A DNA stretch of 64,000 nt from Epilithonimonas caeni DSM 17710 (GTDB lineage: Bacteria > Bacteroidota > Bacteroidia > Flavobacteriales > Weeksellaceae), in the NCBI RefSeq assembly GCF_000426465.1, contig NZ_AUFK01000002.1, positions 21,831 to 85,830 of the forward strand, given 5' to 3'. The notes beneath the pieces were generated by a model. It saw only the letters and a program-made list of their open reading frames with translations, had not been told where the DNA came from and did not search any database. The translations under genes were made by a program, and so were the position numbers. Positions 26,443-34,900 of the stretch are shown one piece after another. Within the stretch, counting starts at the first letter, position 1, and every line of letters starts with the position of its first letter.

Positions 26443-26913
26443 ATGAAAACAACTTCACAATACATTTTAAAATATGGTGTGCCGACACCTAACGGAACGG
26501 GCTATCTCACAACAATAGAGCTTCCATTTCCTTTGCGTATTGCTTGGGATAAAAAGACATCTGTAAAAAAATTGACTTGTCACAAAGCTATTGCGGAACC
26601 TTTGAAGGCCGTTTTTGCTGATTTACTCAAAGCTTACGGCTATGAAAAAATCAAAGAATTAGGGATTGATCTGTTTGGCGGCTGCTTTAATTTCAGGCAA
26701 ATGAGGGGCGGTTCTAACTATTCGGTTCATGCTTGGGGTTTGGCAATCGATTTGGACCCAGAACGTAATCAATTAAAGGAAACTTCCAAAACTGCAAGAT
26801 TTGCACGTCCTGAATATAAGCAGATGATTGACATATTTTATAAAAATGGATTTGTTTCACTAGGCCGTGAAAAAAACTATGACTGGATGCATTTTCAATG
26901 GGATAATTTCTAA
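26443..26913 (+). CDS. Endolysin, M15 peptidase type
   Basis: The 156-residue protein carries the metal-binding motif SVHAWGLAIDLD near residue 96 (SxHxxGxAxD) and a second motif DWMHFQW near 147 (WxH). These are the zinc ligands of M15 D-Ala-D-Ala or L-Ala-D-Glu endopeptidases that cut the peptide part of peptidoglycan. No signal peptide is present, as fits holin-dependent export. It is the last gene of the lysis set, and a terminator follows. Confidence 0.85.
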   Translation: MKTTSQYILKYGVPTPNGTGYLTTIELPFPLRIAWDKKTSVKKLTCHKAIAEPLKAVFADLLKAYGYEKIKELGIDLFGGCFNFRQMRGGSNYSVHAWGLAIDLDPERNQLKETSKTARFARPEYKQMIDIFYKNGFVSLGREKNYDWMHFQWDNF

Positions 26914-26932
26914 AAAAATGAGATGTTTATCT

Positions 26933-26958
26933 AATCCCGGACGTGTTCCGGGATTTTT
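26933..26958 (+). terminator. Rho-independent terminator after the endolysin gene
   Basis: AATCCCGGA (26933-26941) pairs with TTCCGGGATT (26946-26955), followed by TTT. It closes the plus-strand late operon and lies at the end of the minus-strand gene at 26960, so it may work in both directions. Confidence 0.85.
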
Positions 26959-26959
26959 A

Positions 26960-27217
26960 TTATTCGTTCACTGGTTTTGCTTCATCACAATATAAATGCG
27001 TGAAGTATGATTTTTTCTTTGTTTTTGGTTCTTCAAATATTTCTGATTGGAATCTTATTTTGAATTCCCAATAATCCCATTTACGAATTCCCAATTGATA
27101 TGGATTGAACGTGCAATGCACTTCAAAATGCTGTTTTTTGGCATCACCATAAAATTCAACTATTACACTTTTATCAGTTGGTTCAATTGATTCCCGGATT
27201 GTGGCTTTAAGTTTCAT
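26960..27217 (-). CDS. Hypothetical protein between lysis genes and hicAB
   Basis: The 85-residue protein has alternating strands (SVIVEFYGDAKKQHFEVHCTF) and no membrane segment or signal. It is the only minus-strand gene besides the integrase in the prophage part, so it is probably lysogenically expressed. It starts 120 bases from hicA in the opposite direction. The function is unknown. Confidence 0.55.
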   Translation of the reverse strand: MKLKATIRESIEPTDKSVIVEFYGDAKKQHFEVHCTFNPYQLGIRKWDYWEFKIRFQSEIFEEPKTKKKSYFTHLYCDEAKPVNE

Positions 27218-27265
27218 CTTTTGAAATTGATAAACTAAATTAAAGTAAAAATAATTAAAAAAAGT

Positions 27266-27302
27266 TGCAAAAATATTTGCATATTAGTATATAATTATAT
27301 AC
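27266..27302 (+). promoter_or_regulatory. Two palindromes before hicA, candidate HicB operators
   Basis: GTATATAATTATATAC at 27287-27302 is a perfect 16-bp palindrome. TGCAAAAATATTTGCA at 27266-27281 has 6-bp arms TGCAAA/TTTGCA. The first sits on an A+T-rich TATA-like promoter region 36 bases before hicA. HicB proteins with a C-terminal DNA-binding domain commonly bind such palindromes and repress the operon. Confidence 0.6.
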
Positions 27303-27337
27303 CTTTACAGGGTTGAATTAATACAGAAAAACGTTCT

Positions 27338-27514
27338 ATGAAATCAAGCGAATTACACCGAAAGGTAAAAAAGAATGGATGGATTCACATCAGAACCGAT
27401 GGAAGCCATTACATCTACGAGAAAGACGGTCGAACTTACCCAGTTCCTTATCATGGACCAAAAGAAGTTGGAAAAGGTCTTGAACGTAAGATCATCAAAG
27501 AAATGGGGCTTTAA
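27338..27514 (+). CDS. hicA: HicA toxin, mRNA interferase
   Basis: The 58-residue protein has the HicA double-stranded RNA-binding-like fold: an N-terminal KSSELHRKVKKNGW helix, then the GSHYIYEK motif whose histidine (about residue 24) is the catalytic residue of the family, and a final PVPYHGPKEVGKG segment with a KIIKEMGL helix. HicA cuts mRNA and is neutralised by HicB, whose gene follows 68 bases downstream. It is a normal-length member. Both are carried on the prophage and would promote its retention. Confidence 0.85.
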   Translation: MKSSELHRKVKKNGWIHIRTDGSHYIYEKDGRTYPVPYHGPKEVGKGLERKIIKEMGL

Positions 27515-27582
27515 TTAGCCCCTATTTTTGAAAGCTGATTAATTCATAAAACAATTAGTAAATCTTTAAAATCTCTAAAACA

Positions 27583-27981
27583 ATGAATACTATTAAAATA
27601 GTTATCGAAAAAACACCGGATATGTATTCTGCTTATGCTGAAAATGTTGAAGGTATTTATGGCGGTGGTGATACACCACAAGAAGCCAAAGAATCCATTT
27701 TAAAATCGATTCAACTTTTAATTGAGAATAATGCACCTGAAAATGTTCCTAGCATTTTAAAAGGTCAATACACTGTCAAGTATGAATTTGACACAGAAAG
27801 TCTGATTAATTACTTGAAAGGAATTATCACTTATCCTGGATTCGAAACGCTGACAGGAATCAACGAAAAACAAATTGCACATTATTCATCTGGTTTAAAA
27901 AAACCGAGAAGGGAACAAAAAGATAAAATTCAAATCGGATTACATAACTTTGCAAAAGAATTATTGGCAATAGAACTTTAG
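27583..27981 (+). CDS. hicB: HicB antitoxin with C-terminal DNA-binding domain
   Basis: The 132-residue protein has the HicB partial RNase H-like N-terminus (SAYAENVEGIYGGGDTPQEA) and a C-terminal helix-turn-helix (INEKQIAHYSSGLKKPRR) of Cro/CI-like type. It binds HicA and would repress its operon through palindromes upstream. The 68-base gap after hicA has no gene. It is full length, so the pair looks functional. Confidence 0.85.
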   Translation: MNTIKIVIEKTPDMYSAYAENVEGIYGGGDTPQEAKESILKSIQLLIENNAPENVPSILKGQYTVKYEFDTESLINYLKGIITYPGFETLTGINEKQIAHYSSGLKKPRREQKDKIQIGLHNFAKELLAIEL

Positions 27982-28016
27982 TATTAATTCAACACTTCTA
28001 CTTATCTATTGTTAAG

Positions 28017-28050
28017 AAGCCCTGAATAAATCAGGGCTTTATTATTTTTA
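28017..28050 (+). terminator. Terminator after hicB
   Basis: AAGCCCTGA (28017-28025) pairs with TCAGGGCTT (28031-28039), followed by a T-rich stretch. It ends the hicAB transcript. Confidence 0.8.
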
Positions 28051-28059
28051 TTATATTTG

Positions 28060-28133
28060 CGTTAAGTTTAACTCATTGCTGAATATAAACTTAACTTTAA
28101 TAGCGACAGATCCAACATTGTCGCTATTTTTTT
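28060..28133 (+). ncRNA. Possible small RNA with two hairpins
   Basis: TATATTTG at 28052-28059 matches TAnnTTTG. Downstream, GTTAAGTTTA (28061-28070) pairs perfectly with TAAACTTAAC (28085-28094), and AATAGCGACA (28099-28108) with TGTCGCTATT (28118-28127), followed by seven T. This is the layout of a stand-alone sRNA of about 70 nt. The second hairpin may simply be the shared terminator of the integrase gene (28132) on the other strand. A good distal promoter element was not seen. Confidence 0.35.
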
Positions 28134-29388
28134 ATCCGACCTCGATATTCTTTAGGAACTCAAGCTGCCTTTTGCTTCTGCCAACCGTATATATTGATGT
28201 TGTTTTATCAGTTGTGTGTGAAGCTGCGGTTTGGGCAATATTAAAGTCGATAGGGATAACATTTGACGAATTTTGAATTTGGTCCAGTTTATCCAAATAA
28301 AGATATTTCCATGAATAGAAATCTTCTGTAATGGGAATAACATTACCATTCTCATCTTTGATATTATCCGTATTTTTTACATATTTTGACCATCTATGTG
28401 TTATCCTAGATGGAGATATCGAATAATTGCCTGGAACAAGACCTTCAGAGAATATATAATCATCTTCAGAAGTACAAAGCTCACATAGCTCTTTCCAATA
28501 TTTCAATGAGCCTATATTTATGGCTTTAGTAACCCATTTATAATAGCTTCCTTTCTGTATTTGGATAACATATTCGTGTTTTTCGATATTGACATGCTTT
28601 TTCTGTATCCGGAACAGCTCGGAAGATCGCGAACCACTTCTATAGAATATCTCTTTATATCTGAAGAAACTATAATGTCTTTCCTTTAAAAATTTGTCAA
28701 TATATGGGAGCTTCTCATCCGAAATGATTTCCCTGATCTTTGGAATGACCTTTCTCTTATCGATCTCCCTGACCGGATTATTCTCAATACATCCCCTTTG
28801 AACCAATATCTTGAAGATATCTTTCAGATATTGCCTGAACTTATTGAAGTAACTTGGACCTAATTTCAGATGGTCCAATGTATTTACGATATGCCATATC
28901 TTGACCGTGGAAATATTGATATAGGAATAGTTCATTTCATCGATACCCTTTTCGAATCTATTAATGGCAATCCTTACTTCATTCAGATGTTTATCGGACC
29001 CGGAAAGATGCAAACGTGCTTTCTGCAAAGCTGATTTGAAGTCAGTATCCGGATTCAGTTCGCTTGATTCGTCCACCATATATTTTTGCGTGATGGGATT
29101 GTAATGATAATCGTCCAGAAGCCTTTCCATTTCACTTCTATAAACAACAGCGGCCTCCTTTAGTTCTGCTAGTGTCGTAAATCCATTCAACCGTTTCCGG
29201 AACTGGTAACCTGAAGGGTGTTTCACTTGGAATTTCGGATCATGGAAACGACATTCTATGAAACAATCTTTTTGTAATGTGATGTTTGACCTTGCTGTAA
29301 GGAGGTCTTTAGGTGAAAAGTAGAATTGAGTTCTGGAACATCCGTTCCTGAGGTCTTTTCTAGGGACCCTTTGTTTTGTCTTTTTCAT
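28132..29388 (-). CDS. int: Prophage tyrosine integrase
   Basis: The 418-residue protein is a phage-type tyrosine recombinase with an N-terminal arm-binding region, a SAM-like core-binding domain and a catalytic C-terminal domain. Arg I is in YRSGSRSSELF near residue 248, the beta-hairpin lysine in IQKGSYYKW, the third-position histidine in ASHTTDKT, and the nucleophile in SIYTV near 402. The second box, usually HxxR, reads YSWK, so His and Arg are replaced by Tyr and Lys. It could be a divergent active enzyme. It lies beside the tRNA at 29500 and would excise or integrate the prophage there. Confidence 0.85.
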   Translation of the reverse strand: MKKTKQRVPRKDLRNGCSRTQFYFSPKDLLTARSNITLQKDCFIECRFHDPKFQVKHPSGYQFRKRLNGFTTLAELKEAAVVYRSEMERLLDDYHYNPITQKYMVDESSELNPDTDFKSALQKARLHLSGSDKHLNEVRIAINRFEKGIDEMNYSYINISTVKIWHIVNTLDHLKLGPSYFNKFRQYLKDIFKILVQRGCIENNPVREIDKRKVIPKIREIISDEKLPYIDKFLKERHYSFFRYKEIFYRSGSRSSELFRIQKKHVNIEKHEYVIQIQKGSYYKWVTKAINIGSLKYWKELCELCTSEDDYIFSEGLVPGNYSISPSRITHRWSKYVKNTDNIKDENGNVIPITEDFYSWKYLYLDKLDQIQNSSNVIPIDFNIAQTAASHTTDKTTSIYTVGRSKRQLEFLKNIEVG

Positions 29389-29400
29389 TGCTGACAGATT

Positions 29401-29422
29401 TAATGTTACTTATAATGTTACT
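29401..29422 (-). repeat. Tandem 10-bp repeats at the integrase start
   Basis: TAATGTTACT occurs at 29401-29410 and 29413-29422 with a 12-bp period, 12 bases upstream of the integrase start codon. The position suits arm-type integrase or excisionase binding sites, or autoregulation. Confidence 0.5.
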
Positions 29423-29452
29423 CGTAAACATAAACTGCCAGATTCTTGAGGC

Positions 29453-29493
29453 TTTAAAAAACCGGAGAAACCTAATGTTGGAGCGGTTTCCCC
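29453..29493 (-). terminator. Terminator downstream of the tRNA, minus strand
   Basis: Read on the minus strand, GGGGAAACC pairs with GGTTTCTCC and is followed by GGTTTTTTAAAG. It lies seven bases beyond the tRNA 3' end and would stop the tRNA transcript before the integrase gene. Confidence 0.7.
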
Positions 29494-29499
29494 GATTAG

Positions 29500-29573
29500 T
29501 GGTCCCACCTGGGCTCGAACCAGGGACCACCTGATTATGAGTCAGGTGCTCTAACCAACTGAGCTATAGGACC
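29500..29573 (-). tRNA. tRNA with CAT anticodon (Met or Ile2), likely att site
   Basis: The full cloverleaf is present: acceptor GGTCCTA/TGGGACC with one G-T pair, D arm GCTC...GAGC, anticodon arm CCTGA-CTCATAA-TCAGG (anticodon CAT), and T arm CCTGG-TTCGAGC-CCAGG. CCA is not encoded. CAT can read Met or, if lysidine is made, Ile. The 3' end faces the integrase, so the tRNA is the likely attachment site. Confidence 0.9.
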
Positions 29574-29635
29574 TCAAAATTTGGTTAAATTTTGTGTGTG
29601 CAAAAATAACAAAATTTATCTATCTACAAAACTTT

Positions 29636-30034
29636 TCAAGGTTTTTCTTGGCACAATTCTACCAATACCCCATTGGTCGATTTAGGATGGAGGAAGACAA
29701 CTAATTTATTATCAGCACCTTCTTTCGGTTCTTCAGAGATGAAAGCAAAGCCTTCCTTTTTTAATCTTTCGATCTCATTTTGTATGTTTTCGACCCCGAA
29801 TGCAATATGATGGATTCCTTCTCCCTTTTTATCGAGGAATTTACCGATCGGGCTTTCTGGTTTTGCGGCTTCCAAAAGTTCGATTTTGCTTTCCCCTATT
29901 TTGTAAAAAGAAGTTGTTACACCCTCTCTTTCAACAGATTCTCTTTTGTAGTTTGATCTTCCTAAAAGTCGGGCAAACAGATCGTCGGAATTTTCCAGGG
30001 AATTTACCGCAATTCCTATGTGTTCGATTTTCAT
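29636..30034 (-). CDS. mce: Methylmalonyl-CoA epimerase
   Basis: The 132-residue protein is a member of the vicinal oxygen chelate family that interconverts (R)- and (S)-methylmalonyl-CoA in propionate metabolism. Metal ligands fit the family pattern: KIEHIGIAV (His5), GIHHIAF near residue 75, and GVLVELCQ (Glu near 126). Length is normal. Its composition is that of the host chromosome. It is the first clear host gene to the right of the prophage and probably marks chromosome between the prophage and the defence island. Confidence 0.85.
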   Translation of the reverse strand: MKIEHIGIAVNSLENSDDLFARLLGRSNYKRESVEREGVTTSFYKIGESKIELLEAAKPESPIGKFLDKKGEGIHHIAFGVENIQNEIERLKKEGFAFISEEPKEGADNKLVVFLHPKSTNGVLVELCQEKP

Positions 30035-30216
30035 TTTGAATTATTGATTTTATAAATACTTTGCCAAAGTTATTATTTATTGATGTTACTTCCCAATATT
30101 CCTCCGATGGGATTGATTGTACAGAAGCGATAAGACATTGGATATTTAACATAAAAATAACTTTTATTAAGTAAATTTTAATTTTTTGTGGCCTAGTTAT
30201 TGTTTATGGATGAAGC

Positions 30217-30282
30217 GATTCTCATGTTTAATTTGAGTTTTCATGGTTATTAGTTTTTACCCAGCTTCGGCTGGGTTTTTTT
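30217..30282 (+). repeat. Copy 2 of the 45-bp repeat with terminator
   Basis: 30217-30261 is nearly identical to 1290-1335 in the prophage. It leads into CCCAGC-TTCG-GCTGGG (30260-30275) and a T-run ending at 30282. Here no tRNA-like element precedes it. Confidence 0.75.
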
Positions 30283-30625
30283 ATTGGAATAAGCGTAGAT
30301 CATGCTGGTTTATTGAAAGGTCTGGTGGAGGGTGGTGATTGTCCCGGCATATAGGTGGGCTCGCAGGTTTCAGAAGCCTGTTCTGGAAAGGTCAAAAAAT
30401 ACAGTAGCATAATTGCACGTGCCAACCAAAGGATGCCTTCATGTATTCGATTTGCTTAACGATATGGAAAAAAACTTGAAATAACAGTCGCAGAGTATGA
30501 TTGGTACGAACAGTAAACCACATCGGAAAAACAATTCCAGATATTTATTTTGAAAAATATATTTTAATTGTTCTGATATGATTTTGTTGAAATAGGAAAT
30601 GTTCGTGACAACCATTTAAAATAAA

Positions 30626-30658
30626 AGATCCTCTGATAACGATAGTTTCAGAGGATCT
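30626..30658. repeat. 11-bp perfect inverted repeat
   Basis: AGATCCTCTGA (30626-30636) pairs with TCAGAGGATCT (30648-30658). No T-run follows on the plus strand, so a simple terminator is unlikely; it may be a protein binding site or a stem in a read-through transcript. Confidence 0.5.
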
Positions 30659-30796
30659 GATGTACCCCTTCCCGAATTATCATTGAACCAGTTTTGCTTA
30701 GACATGACAGCGATTTTGGAAGCTGTAGCAAGCTGTAATAACAGTTAATTTAGTATAGCGAATTAATATAAAACATCCGGTTATTAAGTTAAATCA

Positions 30797-31996
30797 TTAA
30801 TCCCTTTTTTCTGAAACTGATGAGTATCCGCTATTATATAATCCCATCTTTAAACACCCATCCACATACACCTGCGGAATTTTCTCCTGTTCCAGCCTGT
30901 TTTTTTCCAAAGTCTTTAAATATTGGAAAAGATCATTTTCCTCTTTGGTCAGGAGGTTTAAATTATTGGATTGATTTCTGGCGCCGCTTACGGCGTAGTT
31001 TTGGAAAGTTTCAAAAGTCGTCCGGTCCATCATGACACTTTGGGCATGCGGATGGTACGACCGTAGCTGATGCAGAATCTGAAAGCCATGTTCATCGATA
31101 TCGCCCCAATATCTGATCTTTTTGCCCGACAGCCAGGGAGCATTTTTTAGATAGGAAATATTAAAACCTCCTCCGCTCCAGATAGCGACAGTGGATCCTA
31201 ATAGTGGTAAGGTTAAAAAATTCATTTTATTCTCTGCTATCAGAACGTTTCCTGCATGCAGTTCAAGGGTTTCGAAATCGGATAGTGGAATGCTGATGTC
31301 CCTGAACTTGAAATCCGGATGCGGGTTTTCATCCAGAAAGCGGAGCCTGATCAACGGTTCATCGTACCGCAAAAAGAATCGCTCGGCAAAACGTTTTTGT
31401 TGAGCTGAACGCACATGATCCTGAATTAGGAAATCGAGTAAGGATTGAATCAGCGCATTATTTTCTTCAATAAATTTGGTGTGAATCTCAATAGGTAGTT
31501 GCCGCAGGTAAAGGTTGGGCCGGGGTGTCTCCATGAAAAATTGGCAAACCTTCAGCACATCTTTCCAGTTGATTTCTCCTTTTGTTAACCATAAGCAATT
31601 GTTTAAGGTCCAGTCTTTCAATTCCGGAATAGTATTGATAATGGTTTTATAATTGTCTATAAAAAGACGCCATTCCTTTGTACAGCCAATAAAATAAATA
31701 TAATCATCAATCGTTTCGAAAACCAGGGTATCCGGCAAATCATGACTGCCCGTCCGCCTGAAATTCCGACCGGCAGTCTGCACGAGATAGCCTTTACCGG
31801 TTTGGTTTTTAGAAAAGCGGTATAACTCTTCTATTTCCTTTTGCAGGATTTCAAATCGCTCTGTAATTTGACCCGATTTTACTTTTCCGATGCGGTCTAT
31901 TATTTTCGGGAAAAAGGGTTCTCCATGGATATGGCTTTGCAGTAAAGGCTTCCACCATTTCAATGCCTGTTTTTTTATTTCTGCCGGACTAATCAT
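30797..31996 (-). CDS. jetD: Wadjet nuclease subunit JetD
   Basis: The 399-residue protein is the DUF3322/DUF2220 type nuclease of Wadjet systems, related to the topoisomerase VI A subunit. The Toprim motif is visible as YWGDIDEHGFQIL near residue 295, with acidic Asp and Glu metal ligands. JetD cuts closed circular plasmid DNA after the SMC complex has extruded it. It overlaps jetC by four bases at ATGA, in the usual last position of the operon. Length matches type I JetD. Confidence 0.85.
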   Translation of the reverse strand: MISPAEIKKQALKWWKPLLQSHIHGEPFFPKIIDRIGKVKSGQITERFEILQKEIEELYRFSKNQTGKGYLVQTAGRNFRRTGSHDLPDTLVFETIDDYIYFIGCTKEWRLFIDNYKTIINTIPELKDWTLNNCLWLTKGEINWKDVLKVCQFFMETPRPNLYLRQLPIEIHTKFIEENNALIQSLLDFLIQDHVRSAQQKRFAERFFLRYDEPLIRLRFLDENPHPDFKFRDISIPLSDFETLELHAGNVLIAENKMNFLTLPLLGSTVAIWSGGGFNISYLKNAPWLSGKKIRYWGDIDEHGFQILHQLRSYHPHAQSVMMDRTTFETFQNYAVSGARNQSNNLNLLTKEENDLFQYLKTLEKNRLEQEKIPQVYVDGCLKMGLYNSGYSSVSEKRD

Positions 31997-34900
31997 ATTT
32001 CAGGAGTATTAGGGAAAATTCCGTTATGTTTATCGCGTTCGCTCTCATATTCTTCTTTGGTGAAATTACTCACCTGCGAATTGTTGCCTTCCCGGTTGCT
32101 CACAAAGTGAAAGGAGTTGACATGACCTTCTATTACATGGATTTTCTGCAGCGGTGTTACAATCAGCAGTTGGAGATTAAGCTTTTTAAACAACTCCAGT
32201 CCGTAACGGGTACTTTCGTCGCTGCCTCTTCCAAAGGCTTCATCAATCACCACGAAACGGAAACTTTTACTCTTGCGCTCTCCGAACTGCAAGCCAAACT
32301 GGTAGGCCAAAGCACTGGCCAGAATGGTGTAGGCTAGTTTTTCCTTTTGTCCGCCGCTTTTTCCGCCTGAACCTTCATAAAATTCTTTTTCCGTACCATC
32401 GGAGCGGTAACGTTCGCTGGCGTTGAATTCAAACCACTGGCGTACATCGGTAACGGTTGAAGTCCAGTCGCGGTCTGCGTTTTCCATACTGGCAAAACGG
32501 TCTAAAATCCTTTTCACCTGTTCGTATTTTTCTTCCGTGTATAGATCATTATGGCTGCTGAAGGAATGGATATAACATTTTTTCAACTCTTCCCTGAAAA
32601 GCCGTACTTCTTTATTTGGAGTAGCATCCATTAAAATGGTGATATAGGTATCCTGAACGGCATTATACACAATCTCCGAAAGATGTTCGTTTATGGTCCT
32701 GATTTTCTGTTTGATGTCTTTTTCGTGTTTCTGCAGCTGGCTGTCGAAGACGGCAATGCTGTTGATCAGGTTTTTGTTCAGCTCTTCCTTAAAGCGTTCT
32801 TCGTGCCGTTTCAGATCTTCAGACTCCAGTTGTCTGAATTTTATGATGTATTCGGCACGGGCATCGATGCTATCGGTAACTTCGCTGTATTCAGCCCGGG
32901 AATGTTCCTTGATTTCCCGCATCTTTTTTTCAATATTTGTTCGATGCCCCGCCTGTCGTCCGCGAAGTCTTTTCAATTCGCCGCTCTCTCCCTGAAATTG
33001 TTTGCGGAATTCTTCCTGCCTGTTCTCTATGCCCCTGAGGTTGATTTTCACTCCACTGAGTTTTTCATCGATCAGTGGATACCATTTTTCTTTCAGGTGA
33101 GGCGATAATTGTTCTTTTTGCTGTATGGCCTGGTGTTGCTGATCCCGATAGTTTTGAATATTCGTTTTAAATCCTCCGATATCTTCTGTAAACTGATTGC
33201 GCCTATCCCTTCCTTCCATAATCTGCTGGTCTACCTCACTTTTGTTGCGTTCCAGCTGGGCAAGCTTATCATCTTTATTCAATAATTGATCACGTTCCTG
33301 TTCCAATTCGTAGATTTTAGCAACATGATATTGCCAGTTGATGCGGGAAAAGTCTTTCACATAAAGCAAAAGCCCCAGCAATTGCTTCTGTTCACTGTTC
33401 TTTTTCTCTTTTTCTTCAAAATCCTTTAGTCTGGATTCGAGTTCACGGATGGTTAGTTCCAGCTTATCGACCGAATTTTCCAATACTTTTATTTTTTCAG
33501 CATTGCTCCAGCCCAATACATAATTACGCCGGTCGTCAATCCGTTTGCGGTCATCTTTGGTATGCCGGATGCGGCCGCTCTTAATCAGCCCTTGCCGGGT
33601 GATCCCGAAAGGAACATGTTGTAAACCATCAACATCGGTACAAATATAATCGCCGAAGCTGCGTTGCAGGTAACTTTCCAGCCAATCGTAAAAAGGTGTC
33701 TCAGGTTTAATGTCTATTTTATATGCGATGCTGTCTTCATCCAATTCTTTAAGGATTCGAGCATTGCCATTCCAATCTGCTTCCAAATAGGTCAGCTTGA
33801 TGCCCCTTCCATCCGCACCCTTCAATGGATTGCTGTTAACGTAATGGCTGACACTCCGGTAATGCTTTCCGGGAACCAGTAAGCTGATGCCTGCATCACG
33901 GAGCAGTTTTTCAATCGCGCCTTCCCATTCGGTTTCCTGTTCATTCACTTTCAGCAATTCTCCTGCAAAGGGTAAATCTTCTTCATCAATCCGCAGATCG
34001 GCACAGAGTTGTGAGCGAAAGGCTACCAGCCAGGCCGGAATCTGGGTTTTACGTTCTTTGAGTGATTGCAGTTCTTTTCGTTCCATCTGAAATTCCGCTT
34101 CCTGCTTGCGCAGCTCAGTCACCTGGTTGTCCCGCTGTTCCCGCAGCTCTTCTTCCAGACGGCCGCATTTTTCCATTGATTCATTGGCACGCCTGATGTT
34201 GTTCTGAAAATCACTTTCCTGTTTTATGCTTGATAACCCAGTTTGTAAAGCGAGATATTCATATTGATCGAAATCCCTTTGCTTAATTTCTTTGTCTTGC
34301 TCATGTCGCTTCACTTCTCCGGCAATCTGTTCGATCCGTGTTCCGCCGTTGCTCGCAATGTCCTGTATAATGGTTTGCCGGCGTTGTTCCCAGGCTTCTA
34401 TTTCATGGGTAATGGTGCGCAGCTGTTGTGTGGTCTTTTCCAGTTCCTGATGCGATTCTGTGATGGCCTGTTCCAGCAGTTCCCATTTCTTTTCGGCAAA
34501 CCAGACCGGCATCACCTCCAGCATGGCTTCGATGTCCTCAATTTCACGGGTAACCTTTTCATAGGTTTCGCTAGCTTCTGCTAAGGGCTTCAGGATCTGG
34601 TATTGTTCCCGGGTATGCACCACCGCGGCGTGGGCTTTATTGAGGTCATCAAAACGTTTCAGTAAGGCCTCGATCTGTTCCTTTACATCGGTTTTTTCCA
34701 GCATCTGTTCACGGACAAAATCAGTCAGGCTGCTGACGGACTTCATGGAAACGGTCTGATAAAACAAGTCGATCGCTTTATCACTATTCATGCCGAAAAG
34801 CCTGCGGAACTGTTCGCTGTATTGCGAGAAATTATCATTAAATAATTGGATGCCGGGTATGTTGCGCAGGTTCTTCCGCAACTCATTGATATCGCTGAAA

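Larger units (their letters stand above)
1..29573. mobile_element. Siphovirus-like prophage, right part
   Basis: Gene order is that of a long-tailed phage: terminase, portal, protease, capsid, connectors, tail tube, tape measure, tail tip and fibres, holin, spanin, endolysin, then integrase beside a tRNA. All structural genes run on the plus strand; only one small gene and the integrase run on the minus strand. The tRNA at 29500-29573 is the likely attachment site, because its 3' end faces the integrase. Replication and repressor genes and the left attachment site are not in the window, so the prophage must start further left. Tail genes and a large tape measure gene fit a siphovirus; no contractile sheath or baseplate spike was recognised. 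The exact right boundary is inferred. Confidence 0.85.
30035..30796. other. Gene-poor stretch before the defence island
   Basis: No convincing gene is present in these 760 bases. They hold the second copy of the terminator-linked repeat (30217-30282) and a perfect 11-bp inverted repeat near 30630. Short fragments in the frames are not supported. The stretch may hold an old integration scar and the left boundary of the defence island. Confidence 0.6.

Noticed and set aside
1290..30282. The 45-bp repeat pair as prophage attachment sites attL and attR
   Set aside because: The integrase and the tRNA lie between the copies, the structural genes begin left of the first copy, and a nuclease gene enters from the window edge, so the prophage extends further left.
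30450..30520. Short frame ending LEITVAEYDWYEQ as a transposase remnant
   Set aside because: Too short to be assigned to any family and not open upstream.
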